From positions 62,001 through 126,000 of the forward strand of contig NZ_JALDPT010000008.1 in assembly GCF_022695515.1 (NCBI RefSeq): DNA of 64,000 bases, written 5' to 3'. The translations under genes were made by a program, and so were the position numbers. Shown here piece by piece: positions 1 to 9,818 of this stretch. Position 1 is the first letter of the stretch; each line of letters starts with the position of its first letter. The DNA is from Phenylobacterium aquaticum. GTDB lineage: Bacteria; Pseudomonadota; Alphaproteobacteria; Caulobacterales; Caulobacteraceae. Below the pieces are notes generated by a model. That model did not search any database and was not told where the DNA came from. It was given only the letters and a program-made list of their open reading frames with translations.

Positions 1-19
1 TGAGCGGCTGAGAGGTCCA

Positions 20-80
20 TCGACCCCTCATCCGACCCTGCTTCGCAGGGCCACCTTCTCCCGCAAGGGGAGAAGGAGCG
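20..80. repeat. Palindromic G/C-rich intergenic repeat, left edge
   Basis: Two small hairpin-forming words sit side by side: CCTGCTTCGCAGG and CTTCTCCCGCAAGGGGAGAAG. They resemble the 'CTCCCC..GCAAGGGGAG' palindromes found again near 28.2 kb and 34.1 kb. No coding signal was seen here. It lies just beyond the stop of the lipoprotein gene and may act as a transcription stop or RNA-stabilising hairpin. Confidence 0.5.
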
Positions 81-83
81 CCG

Positions 84-524
84 CTACAGCCCCGCGCGCT
101 TGAACGCCGCCTTCAGCTTGTCGGCGATGATCACGCCGGGCGGGGTGTTCTCGCCTTCCATGGCGGCGGCGTAGGACAGGGGCTTGCCCTCGACCGGACC
201 GGCGGCCCAGCCCACGCCGCGCGCGCCGTCGGCGCTCGACGGGCAGCTGGCGGTCACAGCCGTTCCCAGCTTGAACAGGTCCTCGGCCGACCTCTGGCCG
301 CCGTTGCAGTCGGGCCATTGGGCGGCGCAGGCCACGTGGGTGCCGAACCGGTAGGCGACCCCGTCCTTCGAGCCGATCAGCACGCAGCTGTTCGGATCGC
401 CGACCGCGTCATTGATCGCGCTGTCCAGGGCGTCCTTGGGCAGGGCGTTCTGCGAGCACGCGCCCAGCGTCAGGGCGGCGAGCCCCGCCGCCGCGACCAG
501 ACCAAGGCGGCCCCGCGCGCCCAT
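84..524 (-). CDS. Small secreted lipoprotein, unknown function
   Basis: A 146-residue protein begins with a lipoprotein signal: a basic start, a hydrophobic stretch and a lipobox LTLGAC with the acylated cysteine at residue 23. The mature part has five more cysteines, which suggests disulphide bonding outside the cytoplasm. No family was recognised. Its ATG overlaps the panD stop (TGATG), so the two are probably translated from one message. The link to pantothenate synthesis is only positional. Confidence 0.7.
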   Translation of the reverse strand: MGARGRLGLVAAAGLAALTLGACSQNALPKDALDSAINDAVGDPNSCVLIGSKDGVAYRFGTHVACAAQWPDCNGGQRSAEDLFKLGTAVTASCPSSADGARGVGWAAGPVEGKPLSYAAAMEGENTPPGVIIADKLKAAFKRAGL

Positions 525-879
525 CAGGCGGCGCGCTTGATGAGGTTGCCGTCGTCCAGCAGCACGACGGTCGGGTTGTAGTTGCGGGCCTCTTCCTCCG
601 GCAGCATGCCGTAGGTGACCACGATGACCTTGTCGCCCTTCTGGACCAGGCGGGCGGCGGCGCCGTTCACCCCGATCACCTTGGACCGCGCGGCGCCTCG
701 ATGGCGTAGGTGGTGAAGCGGGCGCCGGTGGTGATGTTCAGCACATCGACCTGCTCGTGCGGCAGGATGCCCGAGGCTTCCAGGAGCTCGCGGTCGATGG
801 CGATGGAGCCTTCATAGTCCATGTCGGCCTGGGTCACCGTCGCGCGGTGCAGCTTGGCCTTCATCAGGGTCACGAGCAT
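524..879 (-). CDS. panD: Aspartate 1-decarboxylase PanD, interrupted by a one-base frameshift
   Basis: PanD makes beta-alanine from L-aspartate for pantothenate and coenzyme A. The first 65 or so residues match the family, including the self-cleavage site Tyr22-Glu-Gly24-Ser25, where Ser25 becomes the pyruvoyl group, and the [12 protein letters not shown] segment. Near base 685 the frame breaks after APRG. Shifting by one base restores [17 protein letters not shown] and the family C-terminus through to a stop at 524-526, giving about 118 residues, the normal length. A single base missing from a G/C run explains everything. A sequencing or assembly error is more likely than a true pseudogene, because flanking codons on both sides are fully conserved. 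The stop overlaps the start of the downstream lipoprotein gene. Confidence 0.9.
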
Positions 880-1080
880 GGCGGCACTCCAACACGCGCG
901 CCGACAGGGCGCGCCAAAGGCCCTAGGCCTTCGTCAGCCAGGGGTCGGCGCATATAGCCACGAAAACAGGGGGGTTCAATTGCGCCCAGCCTACGACGTG
1001 GCGTCACCCGAACGCGCAACCTTTGGTTAACAATCGGCCGAAAACCAGCCATGCTCATTCCGGGCATTGGAGGGGGGCTG

Positions 1081-1764
1081 ATGATGGACCTGAAATTCCG
1101 GGCCGGATGGGGGCTGGCGATCGCCGGCCTGATCCTGGCCGTGACGCCGGCGGCGTCCCAGACCAAGCCGACCACCGCGGCGCCGACCCGGCTGAACCCC
1201 GCGGCCCTGCGGCTGAACGCGGCCGGCGCCCCCGTCACCACCCCGCCCTCGACCACGCCGCCCTCCTCCACCCCGCCCGGCGGGGTCGACTGGAAGGGCG
1301 TCATGGTCGGCCAGCGCCAGACCTATGGCCAGGGCCCCAAGCTCACCGCCGGTCTCGGGCTCGACCCGGCCACGGTCGACCGCACGGCCATTCCGATCCT
1401 GCTGCCCCAGGGCGCGCCCTTCGAGACCGCGCGGATCTATTCCTTCGGCGACTATTACGCGATCAGCGCCGACATCCCCGGCGCCGGCTGGTCGCTGACC
1501 GGTACGACGGCCAAGGTCACCCTGCCCGCCAGCGTCCCCCTGCGCACCCATCCCGAGCCCGAGAACCTGGTGATCCAGCGCACCATCGACGGTCAGCTGG
1601 CCAGCTTTGTCCGCTACGGCGTGCTCTACACCGTCGAGCTGCGCTGCGATGCGCCGGGCGACGGCCGTTGCCGCTCCGAGGCCATGGTCCGCGACCTGGT
1701 GGCCAAGACTAATGTGGTGGTGATGGGCAAGGCCGCCCGTCAGGCCGCCGGAATGGGAGGCTGA
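1081..1764 (+). CDS. Secreted protein with Pro/Thr-rich linker, unknown function
   Basis: The ATG at 1081 was preferred over the upstream start at 1051 because GGAGGGG lies just before it and a clear signal peptide follows (hydrophobic core GLAIAGLILAV, likely cleavage after PAAS). The mature protein has a low-complexity Pro/Thr/Ser segment at about residues 55-80, then a globular region of about 150 residues with two cysteines near the end (RCDAPGDGRC). No family was recognised. It ends two bases before the M23 lipoprotein gene and is probably co-transcribed, so a cell-envelope role is a reasonable guess. Confidence 0.7.
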   Translation: MMDLKFRAGWGLAIAGLILAVTPAASQTKPTTAAPTRLNPAALRLNAAGAPVTTPPSTTPPSSTPPGGVDWKGVMVGQRQTYGQGPKLTAGLGLDPATVDRTAIPILLPQGAPFETARIYSFGDYYAISADIPGAGWSLTGTTAKVTLPASVPLRTHPEPENLVIQRTIDGQLASFVRYGVLYTVELRCDAPGDGRCRSEAMVRDLVAKTNVVVMGKAARQAAGMGG

Positions 1765-1766
1765 TC

Positions 1767-2672
1767 ATGCGCGCGTCCCTCATCGCCACCGTCGCCGCGA
1801 CCGCCCTCTTGGCGCTCGCCGCCTGCGACCAGAAGACCCCGCCTGCCGCGCCCGCGGCGCCTGGCGCGCCTCCGGCCGCTCCGGGCGCCCCGCCCCCTGC
1901 CGCAGATCCCGGCGATCCGGTCGGCGACGGCGGCGCGGAACAGACCCCCGACGAGGCCCTGCCCGCCGGTCCGGCCGCCCCGGCCCAACCCGCCAATCCG
2001 CCGGCCTCGCCGCCCGCGACCTTCCAGCACCTGGAGACCGGCGACCTGATCCCCGGCTCCGGCTCCGGCTATCTCGACCGCACGGTCTGGTCCCCCGACC
2101 TCTGCTTCCCCATGGCCGACGGCGGCTTCGCCAATTCCCAGGTCTATGGGGCCGGCGGCGGCAAGGGGCCCAAGGACAAGACCAGCCAGTGCGACGCCAT
2201 GAACTACAGCCTGCCCTGGCGCGACAATTTCTGTGAGGCCCGCGGCTATACCAGCCCGATCTGCGCCACCGGCACAGGCCACCAGGGCCAGGACATCCGC
2301 CCGGCCACCTGCAAGAAGAACGTCCACTGGGTGCTGGCCAGCGAGCCCGGGATCATCACCGACATCGGGACCTATACCGTCACCCTGGTCGGCTCGGCCC
2401 CGCCGCACCGCACCTATCGCTATCTGCACATGGCCATGGGCGGCCTGGCGGTCCACGAGGGCGACAGCGTCAAGGCCGGCGACCACCTGGGCAAGACCTC
2501 CAACGACTTCGGCCAGACCCCCACCACCATCCACACCCACTTCGAGATCCGCGCCGGGGTGGCCGGGACGACCACCGACGGCAAGCCCGTGGTGCTCCAC
2601 ACTTTCCTGCCGCCATACGCGAGCTTGGTCGCGGCCTATCAGCGCCAGCTGAACGGGGAGGCATGTCACTGA
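1767..2672 (+). CDS. Lipoprotein with M23 (LytM-type) peptidase domain
   Basis: A 301-residue protein with lipobox LLALAAC (Cys20) and a Pro/Ala-rich tether over roughly residues 25-85. The C-terminal half carries the M23 metallopeptidase signature: His172-x3-Asp176 (GHQGQD) and His256-Thr-His258 (IHTHFEIR), plus the typical YLHM and 'V.EGD.VKAGD.LG' segments between them. The zinc ligands are therefore present, and peptidoglycan endopeptidase activity is plausible. Insertions and extra cysteines near residues 110-190 make it a divergent member. It follows the preceding secreted protein gene by two bases. It probably sits in the inner leaflet of the outer membrane and trims or recognises the wall. 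Confidence 0.8.
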   Translation: MRASLIATVAATALLALAACDQKTPPAAPAAPGAPPAAPGAPPPAADPGDPVGDGGAEQTPDEALPAGPAAPAQPANPPASPPATFQHLETGDLIPGSGSGYLDRTVWSPDLCFPMADGGFANSQVYGAGGGKGPKDKTSQCDAMNYSLPWRDNFCEARGYTSPICATGTGHQGQDIRPATCKKNVHWVLASEPGIITDIGTYTVTLVGSAPPHRTYRYLHMAMGGLAVHEGDSVKAGDHLGKTSNDFGQTPTTIHTHFEIRAGVAGTTTDGKPVVLHTFLPPYASLVAAYQRQLNGEACH

Positions 2673-2688
2673 GGGGGGCGCCCGCCCC

Positions 2689-3546
2689 CTACCCCGCCTG
2701 CGCCTTCAGAAACCCCGTCATCTCCTCCAGCACCGGCGCCCGGCCCCGGAACGGCCGCGAGAGCGCCAGCACCATTCCTGAGTGGTCCATGCCCGGATAG
2801 ACCCGGTCCTCGACCAACACGCCCTTCTCGCGATAGGCCGCGGCGAGCGTGCGCATATTCCGCCGCCCGACCAGCTTGTCGGAATCCCCATGGCCCAGGA
2901 AGGCCGGCGGCGAGCTCGCCGTCACATGCGCCGCGGGCTGGGTCGCGGCGGGGTCGGCCGCGGCGCCGAAGGTGCGGATGATGGTCGGGTTCTGATAGGG
3001 CGGCTGGAACTCATAGGGCCCCGACAGCCCGGCCAGCGCCCGGATGCGGCCCGGATCGACCCCGGCTTCGCTTAAGTATCGCCCGTCCAGCCCCAGCATC
3101 ATGGCGATATAGGCGCCCGCCGAATGGCCGGCGAGCACGATGCGGTCCGGGTCTCCGCCATGCGCCGCCGCATGGTCCACGGCCCAGCGCACCGCCGCCG
3201 CCCCGTCCTTCAGGAACTCCGGATACACCACCTCGGGATGCAGGCGATAGTCCGGCGCGAGCGTCAGGAACCCCTTGGCCGCAAAGGCCCGCGCCGCCCA
3301 GCCATAGTCCTGCCGCCGCCCGGTCTCCCACGCCCCGCCATAGAAGAAGATCGCCACCGGCGCGGGCCCGCTCGCCCTAACCGGCGCATAGACATCGAGC
3401 TTCAGCCGCGCGTGCGGGCCAAAGGCGATCGCCCGCCCCGACCGGCGGGCCGGGTCCTTGGGCGTCAGCGCCGCGAACAGGCCAAGCGGCGACACCGCCT
3501 CGGCCATCGCCTTCAATCCGCCCCGCCCGTTCGTGCGCTTGTCCAT
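2689..3546 (-). CDS. Alpha/beta hydrolase, HSL/esterase type
   Basis: A 285-residue esterase-like protein without a signal peptide. The nucleophile elbow GHSAG places Ser142. The oxyanion segment is FFYGGAWE (about residues 67-74), the likely acid is Asp221 or Asp223 in GHGDSDK, and the base is His255 in PGMDHSG. The pattern fits the BD-FAE/hormone-sensitive-lipase esterases that cleave short acyl esters. The substrate cannot be read from sequence. It is convergent with the upstream lipoprotein gene, with only 16 bases between stops. Confidence 0.85.
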   Translation of the reverse strand: MDKRTNGRGGLKAMAEAVSPLGLFAALTPKDPARRSGRAIAFGPHARLKLDVYAPVRASGPAPVAIFFYGGAWETGRRQDYGWAARAFAAKGFLTLAPDYRLHPEVVYPEFLKDGAAAVRWAVDHAAAHGGDPDRIVLAGHSAGAYIAMMLGLDGRYLSEAGVDPGRIRALAGLSGPYEFQPPYQNPTIIRTFGAAADPAATQPAAHVTASSPPAFLGHGDSDKLVGRRNMRTLAAAYREKGVLVEDRVYPGMDHSGMVLALSRPFRGRAPVLEEMTGFLKAQAG

Positions 3547-3584
3547 GCCCCGCAGCTAGGCCCCGCCGCCCGGCTTCGCAAGCC

Positions 3585-3950
3585 TCAGGACTTGCCGGGG
3601 TTCTCGTCCTCGTCCGCCGCATGCAGCCGGTGCAGGAACCGGTGGAGGATGGGCGCCAGGATCAGGCTGGCCGTCGCCACCAGGAACAGGCCCGAATAGA
3701 GCGCGTAGCAGCCCGCGAACAGCTTGCCCTCCGGCGTGGTCAGCGGCCCCAGCGGCCCCATGCCCGACAGGATCATCGACGCGTCGGCGAAGGCGTCGAT
3801 CCAGCTGTCGCCCTCATAGGTGTGATAGCCCCACATGCCCACCGCCAGCGAGGCGGCGATGAGGGCCAGCGCCAGCACCAGATTGCGGAACAGCCGGAAA
3901 TAGAACAGCCCGGCCGGCGCCAGCCGATCCCCCGCCCGCTCATAGGCCAT
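3585..3950 (-). CDS. Small membrane protein with two transmembrane helices
   Basis: The ATG at 3950 was chosen because GGAGGG lies directly upstream; the longer open frame has no such site. The 121-residue product has a hydrophobic helix at about residues 22-42 and another at about 85-107. Between them is a conserved-looking loop with GMGPLGPLTTPEGK and a charged tail. The helix-loop-helix shape and a Gly-rich loop recall single-pore ion-channel modules, but no selectivity filter such as TVGYG is present, so transport is not claimed. It is divergent from the esterase gene at 4046. Confidence 0.65.
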   Translation of the reverse strand: MAYERAGDRLAPAGLFYFRLFRNLVLALALIAASLAVGMWGYHTYEGDSWIDAFADASMILSGMGPLGPLTTPEGKLFAGCYALYSGLFLVATASLILAPILHRFLHRLHAADEDENPGKS

Positions 3951-4045
3951 GGAGCCCTCCCATCCGCTTGACGGCGCCCGCGTCACCCGGCGCAATGGTC
4001 GTCGCACAACAATGATGAACCGCGCGCGGGAAGGAAGCCAGGACC

Positions 4046-5305
4046 ATGGACGGCGATCAGAGCTTGAAGACCAAGGGCGGCTTCGCGGCCGAAAGCCTCG
4101 CGGCCATTCCCGTCCACCTGCAGAGCGTCGTCGACGCCGGCGACCTGTCGGGCTTCGTCACCCTGATCTGGCGCAAGGGCGAGATCGTCCAGCTCAACAC
4201 CATCGGCCAGCGCGACGTGGCCGCCGGTAAGCCGATGACGCGCGACACCATGTTCCGCATCGCCTCCATGACCAAGCCGATCACCTCGGTCGCCGCCCTC
4301 ATGCTGATGGAGGAGGGCAAGCTCAAGCTCGACGACCCGATCACCAAGTGGGCGCCCGAATTCGCGAACATGAAGGTGCTGAAGGACGCCGCCGGCCCGC
4401 TGGACCAGGTCTATGACGCGCCCCGCGACATCACCATCGACGACCTGATGACCCACCGCTCGGGCCTGGCCTATGGCTTCACTTCGGTGGGCCCCATCGC
4501 GCACGCCTATGAGCACGCCCTGGGCTCGCCGCTCGCCAATCCCCATGGCCCTGACGAGTGGCTGAAGAAGCTGGCCGCCCTGCCGCTGTCCTATGCCCCT
4601 GGCGAACGCTTCCACTACAGCCACGCCACCGACGTCCTGGGCTTCCTGGTCGGCCGCATCGCCGGGACCACCTTCCAGGACTTCCTCAAGAGCCGCATCC
4701 TCGGCCCGCTGGGCATGACCGACACCGACTTCTGGTGCCCGCCGGAAAAGCGCGACCGCATGGCGAAACTCTATCGCCTGGATGAGGCCAATGACCGGCT
4801 CGAGGACGTCTCCTTCGTCCACGAGGACCACCCGCCCCACTTCTGCGGCGGCGGCGGCGGCCTGATCTCCACGGCCGACGACTATCTGAAGTTCGCCCGC
4901 CTGATGCTGAACAAGGGCGAGCTCGACGGCGTCCGCCTGATTTCGCCGGAAACCCACGCCCTGATGTGCGCCAACCGCCTGACGCCGGCCCAGCGCGAGA
5001 TCCCCTTCATGGGCATCCCCTTCTGGATGGGCCAGGGCTTCGGCCTCGGCGTCTCGATGATCACCGATCCGGAGAAGCAGGCCTGGATGGGCGCGGGCTC
5101 GGAAGGGTCATTCGGCTGGCCGGGCGCCTTCGGCACTTGGTGGCAGGCCGACCCCGTCGAGGACATGGTGATGATCTATCTGATCCAGAACTCCATGCCG
5201 CTCGGCCCCGAGGCGGCCAGCCAGCTCGCCACCGGCCAGCGCATGGGCGGTCGCGCCGCCCTGCCCGTGTTCCAGAAACTGACCTACGCGGCGTTGGGGA
5301 AGTAG
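4046..5305 (+). CDS. Serine hydrolase of the class C beta-lactamase/esterase family
   Basis: A 419-residue protein with the serine beta-lactamase fold signature Ser74-Met-Thr-Lys77 and the second motif Tyr191-Ser-His, replacing Tyr-x-Asn. The latter change is usual in EstB-type esterases of this family. The 'G.G.Q.VS.. DY..FA..ML..GE' region (CGGGGGLISTADDYLKFA) is also typical. There is no signal peptide, which argues for a cytoplasmic esterase and against an antibiotic-resistance enzyme. A short paired repeat follows the stop and could end transcription. Confidence 0.85.
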   Translation: MDGDQSLKTKGGFAAESLAAIPVHLQSVVDAGDLSGFVTLIWRKGEIVQLNTIGQRDVAAGKPMTRDTMFRIASMTKPITSVAALMLMEEGKLKLDDPITKWAPEFANMKVLKDAAGPLDQVYDAPRDITIDDLMTHRSGLAYGFTSVGPIAHAYEHALGSPLANPHGPDEWLKKLAALPLSYAPGERFHYSHATDVLGFLVGRIAGTTFQDFLKSRILGPLGMTDTDFWCPPEKRDRMAKLYRLDEANDRLEDVSFVHEDHPPHFCGGGGGLISTADDYLKFARLMLNKGELDGVRLISPETHALMCANRLTPAQREIPFMGIPFWMGQGFGLGVSMITDPEKQAWMGAGSEGSFGWPGAFGTWWQADPVEDMVMIYLIQNSMPLGPEAASQLATGQRMGGRAALPVFQKLTYAALGK

Positions 5306-5327
5306 GCCGCCCGCAGCCCCAAAACCC

Positions 5328-5450
5328 GCTCATCCCGGCGAATGCCGGGACCCAGATGGCATAGTTCGGATGTGGGCTCCAAGCGCGCGGAGCTCATCCA
5401 ATCGACTTTCCAGACTTGGGATCTGGGTCCCGGCATTCGCCGGGATGAGC
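5328..5450. repeat. Paired palindromic element with 30-base inverted arms
   Basis: Arms at 5328-5357 and 5421-5450 are exact reverse complements over 30 bases. Each arm also holds its own small hairpin, CCCGGCGAATGCCGGG. The roughly 63-base centre is not shared with the related element at 17983-18106. This is the layout of a REP doublet or a very short non-autonomous element. It lies between two convergent genes. Confidence 0.85.
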
Positions 5451-5473
5451 GGAGAGGCAGGGTGATCCGCGCC

Positions 5474-5827
5474 CTACCGCCCCCGCACGTCCACGCACAT
5501 GCGCCGGCCCTCGAACGTATCGCCAATCAGCGATCCGTCCCGGCCCGCGATCCGGCGGGCCTTGTAGAGGGCGAGGTTCTCCGCCGGCGGGTGCTCATTG
5601 GGCCCGCAGACCGGGGCGTCCACCCGCTGGCCCTCGGGGCAGTGGCAGAAGACGTCGCGCCGGTCGAGCCGGCTGCTTTCCATCTGGCAGACGACCGGCA
5701 GGGTCGCGCCGCTGACGTCCAGGCACAGGGTGGTGACCGACGGCGATTGCGGCGATTGCGCCAGGGCCGGCGCGCCGCCCACGAACAGGGCGGCCAGGGC
5801 GATGGGAGTCACGTTCAGGCGGATCAT
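5474..5827 (-). CDS. Small secreted cysteine-containing protein, unknown function
   Basis: A 117-residue protein with a good ribosome site (GGAGG) six bases before the ATG and a signal peptide ending near APALAQ. The mature part has six cysteines (CLDV, VVCQ, FCHCPEG, VCGP, MCVDV), probably forming disulphides in the periplasm. The spacing recalls small cysteine-framed modules, but no family could be named. Confidence 0.65.
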   Translation of the reverse strand: MIRLNVTPIALAALFVGGAPALAQSPQSPSVTTLCLDVSGATLPVVCQMESSRLDRRDVFCHCPEGQRVDAPVCGPNEHPPAENLALYKARRIAGRDGSLIGDTFEGRRMCVDVRGR

Positions 5828-5953
5828 GGGAACCTCCGGAGACCAGGCGCCATCATAGCGCCCGCCCGCGACAGGCCGCCACAGCCGTTCACCACATTCG
5901 CACGCGAAGGATTCACCGGCCTCGCGGAGACTGGCGACCAGGAGGGCCCCGCC

Positions 5954-6175
5954 ATGAACCCGATCGCCACCGCCCAGTACGGCCTGTTCGCCGCCGCCCG
6001 CCGCTTCGACGCCGCCGCCCTGCGCGTCGCCCGGATGGGCGAAGCCAGCTCGGACACCGACCTGACCTCCGACGTCGTCGACATGACCGAGTCCAAGCAG
6101 GCCTTCGCCGCCAATGTCGCCGTCCTGCGGGTGGCCGACAAGATGACCGGCGACCTCCTGAATATACTCTCTTGA
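5954..6175 (+). CDS. Small flagellar rod/hook C-terminal-like protein
   Basis: The ATG at 5954 follows GGAGGG by eight bases. The 73-residue product resembles only the C-terminal helix of flagellar rod and hook proteins (FlgC/FlgE/FlgG family): VDMTESKQAFAANVAVLRVADKM is the usual 'v.l..a..aY.an..v....d.m...l.nl' signature. The N-terminal ANNxAN motif is reduced to a short 'AQYGLFAAARRFDAAALRVA' stretch. Genes of this size are seen alone in alphaproteobacteria; they may be an assembly factor or a relic. No flagellar structural genes flank it. Confidence 0.65.
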   Translation: MNPIATAQYGLFAAARRFDAAALRVARMGEASSDTDLTSDVVDMTESKQAFAANVAVLRVADKMTGDLLNILS

Positions 6176-6301
6176 TCACAGCAACGTCGATGCGTTGCTA
6201 TCCCCAGATTGGAGATATCCAAGACTAAACGACTTTTACCAATTCTCCACGCGATCGTTTAACCCAGATCGAAGTATTTGGGGCGCGAGGAGGTTCGAAC
6301 G

Positions 6302-6559
6302 ATGAATTCACACCTGACCGCCCAGATCGGCCGTCTGGCCGCTCCGGCCCCCAATCCCGGCGATCTGGCCATCGCCTCGCGCGGCCCCAAGACCATCGGC
6401 GAGCCGGCCTGCGAACCGCGCACCGCCGACGAGCTCAAGCAGGAAATGGCCGCTCAGAACGAGGCCAAGGTCCAGGCTGCATCCAAGATGGACGTCGACC
6501 GCCAGGCCACCGCCATGATGGCGGAACTGCTCAAGATCCAGACCATCCAGAACTTGTAG
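6302..6559 (+). CDS. Small hypothetical protein, coiled-coil-like C-terminus
   Basis: The ATG at 6302 was chosen for the strong AGGAGG site nine bases upstream. The 85-residue protein is Ala/Pro-rich at first, then becomes an amphipathic, charged helix (ELKQEMAAQNEAKVQAASK and onward). It has no signal peptide and no recognised domain. The spacing after the flagellar-rod-like gene (126 bases) suggests it may share that gene's context, but there is no firm link. Confidence 0.55.
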   Translation: MNSHLTAQIGRLAAPAPNPGDLAIASRGPKTIGEPACEPRTADELKQEMAAQNEAKVQAASKMDVDRQATAMMAELLKIQTIQNL

Positions 6560-6588
6560 TCGGCCGCCCAAGGCTCTACCCGAGCGGC

Positions 6589-7209
6589 ATGACCACGCGC
6601 CCGCTCTTCGTCACCCAAGTCTACGAGGCCTCCCTGGCCGGCGAGAAAGGCTTCTCCGCCTTCAACGCCGAGCTCGAGGAGGCCTGTCTGATGCTGGCCG
6701 ACGAGGACATGGCCGGGCGCGCCTGGTGCAAGGAACACCGCTATGGCGGCTACACCTCCTACGCCTCGCTCGACGACCTGCCGCAGCGAGCCAGCGTGTT
6801 CGGCGCGCTGAAGTCCAAGCTCGACAAGCGCGCCGCCGCCTTCGCCCGCGACCTGCATATGGAGCTGGGCGCCGGCCGGCTGAAGCTCGACAGCCTGTGG
6901 GTCAATGTGCTGAAGCCCGGCGCGGCCCACACCAGCCATATCCATCCGCACAGCGTGATCTCGGGCACCGTCTATGTGGCCACCCCGCCCGGCGCTAGCG
7001 CGCTAAAGCTCGAGGATCCGCGCCTGGCCATGATGATGGCCGCCCCGCCGCGCACCGCCGACGCGCCGGAGACCGCCCGCAGCTTCGTCTATCTGCAGCC
7101 GGAGCCCGGCACGGTCTTCATGTGGGAAAGCTGGCTCCGCCACGAGGTCCCGGCCAACGCCGCCAGGACGCACCGCATCAGCATCAGCTTCAACTACGGC
7201 TGGCGGTAG
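6589..7209 (+). CDS. Putative 2-oxoglutarate/Fe(II) oxygenase family protein
   Basis: A 206-residue protein matching the conserved 'putative 2OG-Fe(II) oxygenase' family of about 200 residues (TIGR02466 type). The metal-binding segment TSHIHPHSVISGTVYV and the later LRHEVPANAARTHRISISFNY provide the His, second His and Arg expected for iron and 2-oxoglutarate. The middle stretch SLWVNVLKPGAAH is also a family hallmark. The substrate is unknown. It lies 29 bases after the small hypothetical gene. Confidence 0.8.
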   Translation: MTTRPLFVTQVYEASLAGEKGFSAFNAELEEACLMLADEDMAGRAWCKEHRYGGYTSYASLDDLPQRASVFGALKSKLDKRAAAFARDLHMELGAGRLKLDSLWVNVLKPGAAHTSHIHPHSVISGTVYVATPPGASALKLEDPRLAMMMAAPPRTADAPETARSFVYLQPEPGTVFMWESWLRHEVPANAARTHRISISFNYGWR

Positions 7210-7212
7210 GGA

Positions 7213-7491
7213 TCAGCGGCGCTCTCGGGCGTGGGTGATGCGGATCACGAAGACCTCGTCCGGCGTGACGTCGTAGCGAAGGACATAGCCGTAGCGTCCG
7301 AAGGGCACGACAAGCTCGCGGAAGCCGGAGTCCAGCAATCGGCCGCGATCGGCGTGGGTGTCTAGCGATTGGATCGCCTTGATCATCGCGTCGGTCGCGC
7401 GCGCCGCCGCCCCTGGGTTCTTGGGAGCCAGAAACGCGGCCAGTCGAGTCAGGTCGCGATAGGCGGCCTTCGAGACACGTACCCGCGTCAC
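7213..7491 (-). CDS. parE: ParE/RelE-family toxin
   Basis: A 92-residue RelE/ParE-fold protein, starting at GTG. This start overlaps the antitoxin stop (GTGA), the classic arrangement for coupled translation. Family features are an N-terminal VSKAAYRDLTRLAAFL helix and a C-terminal YVLRYDVTPDEVFVIRITHARERR beta segment. A gyrase-poisoning (ParE) or ribosome-dependent (RelE) mode cannot be told from sequence. The longer open frame upstream lies inside the antitoxin and was discarded. Confidence 0.85.
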   Translation of the reverse strand: MTRVRVSKAAYRDLTRLAAFLAPKNPGAAARATDAMIKAIQSLDTHADRGRLLDSGFRELVVPFGRYGYVLRYDVTPDEVFVIRITHARERR

Positions 7492-7739
7492 CGGTTCTTT
7501 TCGACTTGAGCCATAAGCTCCGAGTGAAAGTGCGCCATCGCCTCTTCCACCGAATAGGACGCACCCGTCCGCCGATAATCCTCGACGATGCGCAGATCCT
7601 CCGCCCAATCCTCGTCAAGCCCGCCTGAGATCAGCTCGGCGGCGTAATCCGCCACCGACCGCCCAGCCGCGTCCGCCGCCGCCTGCAGGCGGCGCGCGGT
7701 GTCGTCGTCGAGTTTCAGGATCAGTTCGCCGTCGGCCAT
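7488..7739 (-). CDS. Ribbon-helix-helix antitoxin partner of ParE-like toxin
   Basis: An 83-residue protein whose N-terminus ([22 protein letters not shown]) fits a ribbon-helix-helix DNA-binding fold. Its acidic, disordered-looking C-terminus would wrap the toxin. It comes first in the operon and its stop overlaps the toxin start by four bases. It is expected to repress its own promoter and neutralise the toxin. The module lies directly beyond the 3' end of rpoD. Confidence 0.8.
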   Translation of the reverse strand: MADGELILKLDDDTARRLQAAADAAGRSVADYAAELISGGLDEDWAEDLRIVEDYRRTGASYSVEEAMAHFHSELMAQVEKNR

Positions 7740-7770
7740 GGAAAGATGCTCATCCCGACGGCGGCTGGCG

Positions 7771-9722
<1,952 letters not shown>

Positions 9723-9787
9723 CTAATTCTCCGAGTTCGGCCGCGTCCCTCCCCGAAAGGACACGGTCGAAAATGTGAATGGCGCCA

Positions 9788-9807
9788 GGTCGTTTACCAA
9801 AACGACC
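9788..9807. other. Short hairpin between dnaG and rpoD
   Basis: GGTCGTTT ACCA AAACGACC forms a perfect eight-base stem with a four-base loop in the 96-base gap between the two genes. There is no U tract on the transcribed side, so it looks more like an RNA processing or partial attenuation element than a strong terminator. A terminator and RNase site at this same junction are known in enterobacteria. Confidence 0.45.
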
Positions 9808-9818
9808 CTTCAACAGCC

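Noticed and set aside
524..879. panD as a true pseudogene
   Set aside because: Conservation is complete on both sides of the break, and the same one-base loss occurs in essential rpoD, so assembly error is the simpler reading.
5284..5526. Open frames across the palindromic element with LIPANAG-like translations
   Set aside because: The translation follows the inverted repeat itself, with no ribosome site or codon bias; such frames are known artefacts of this repeat style.
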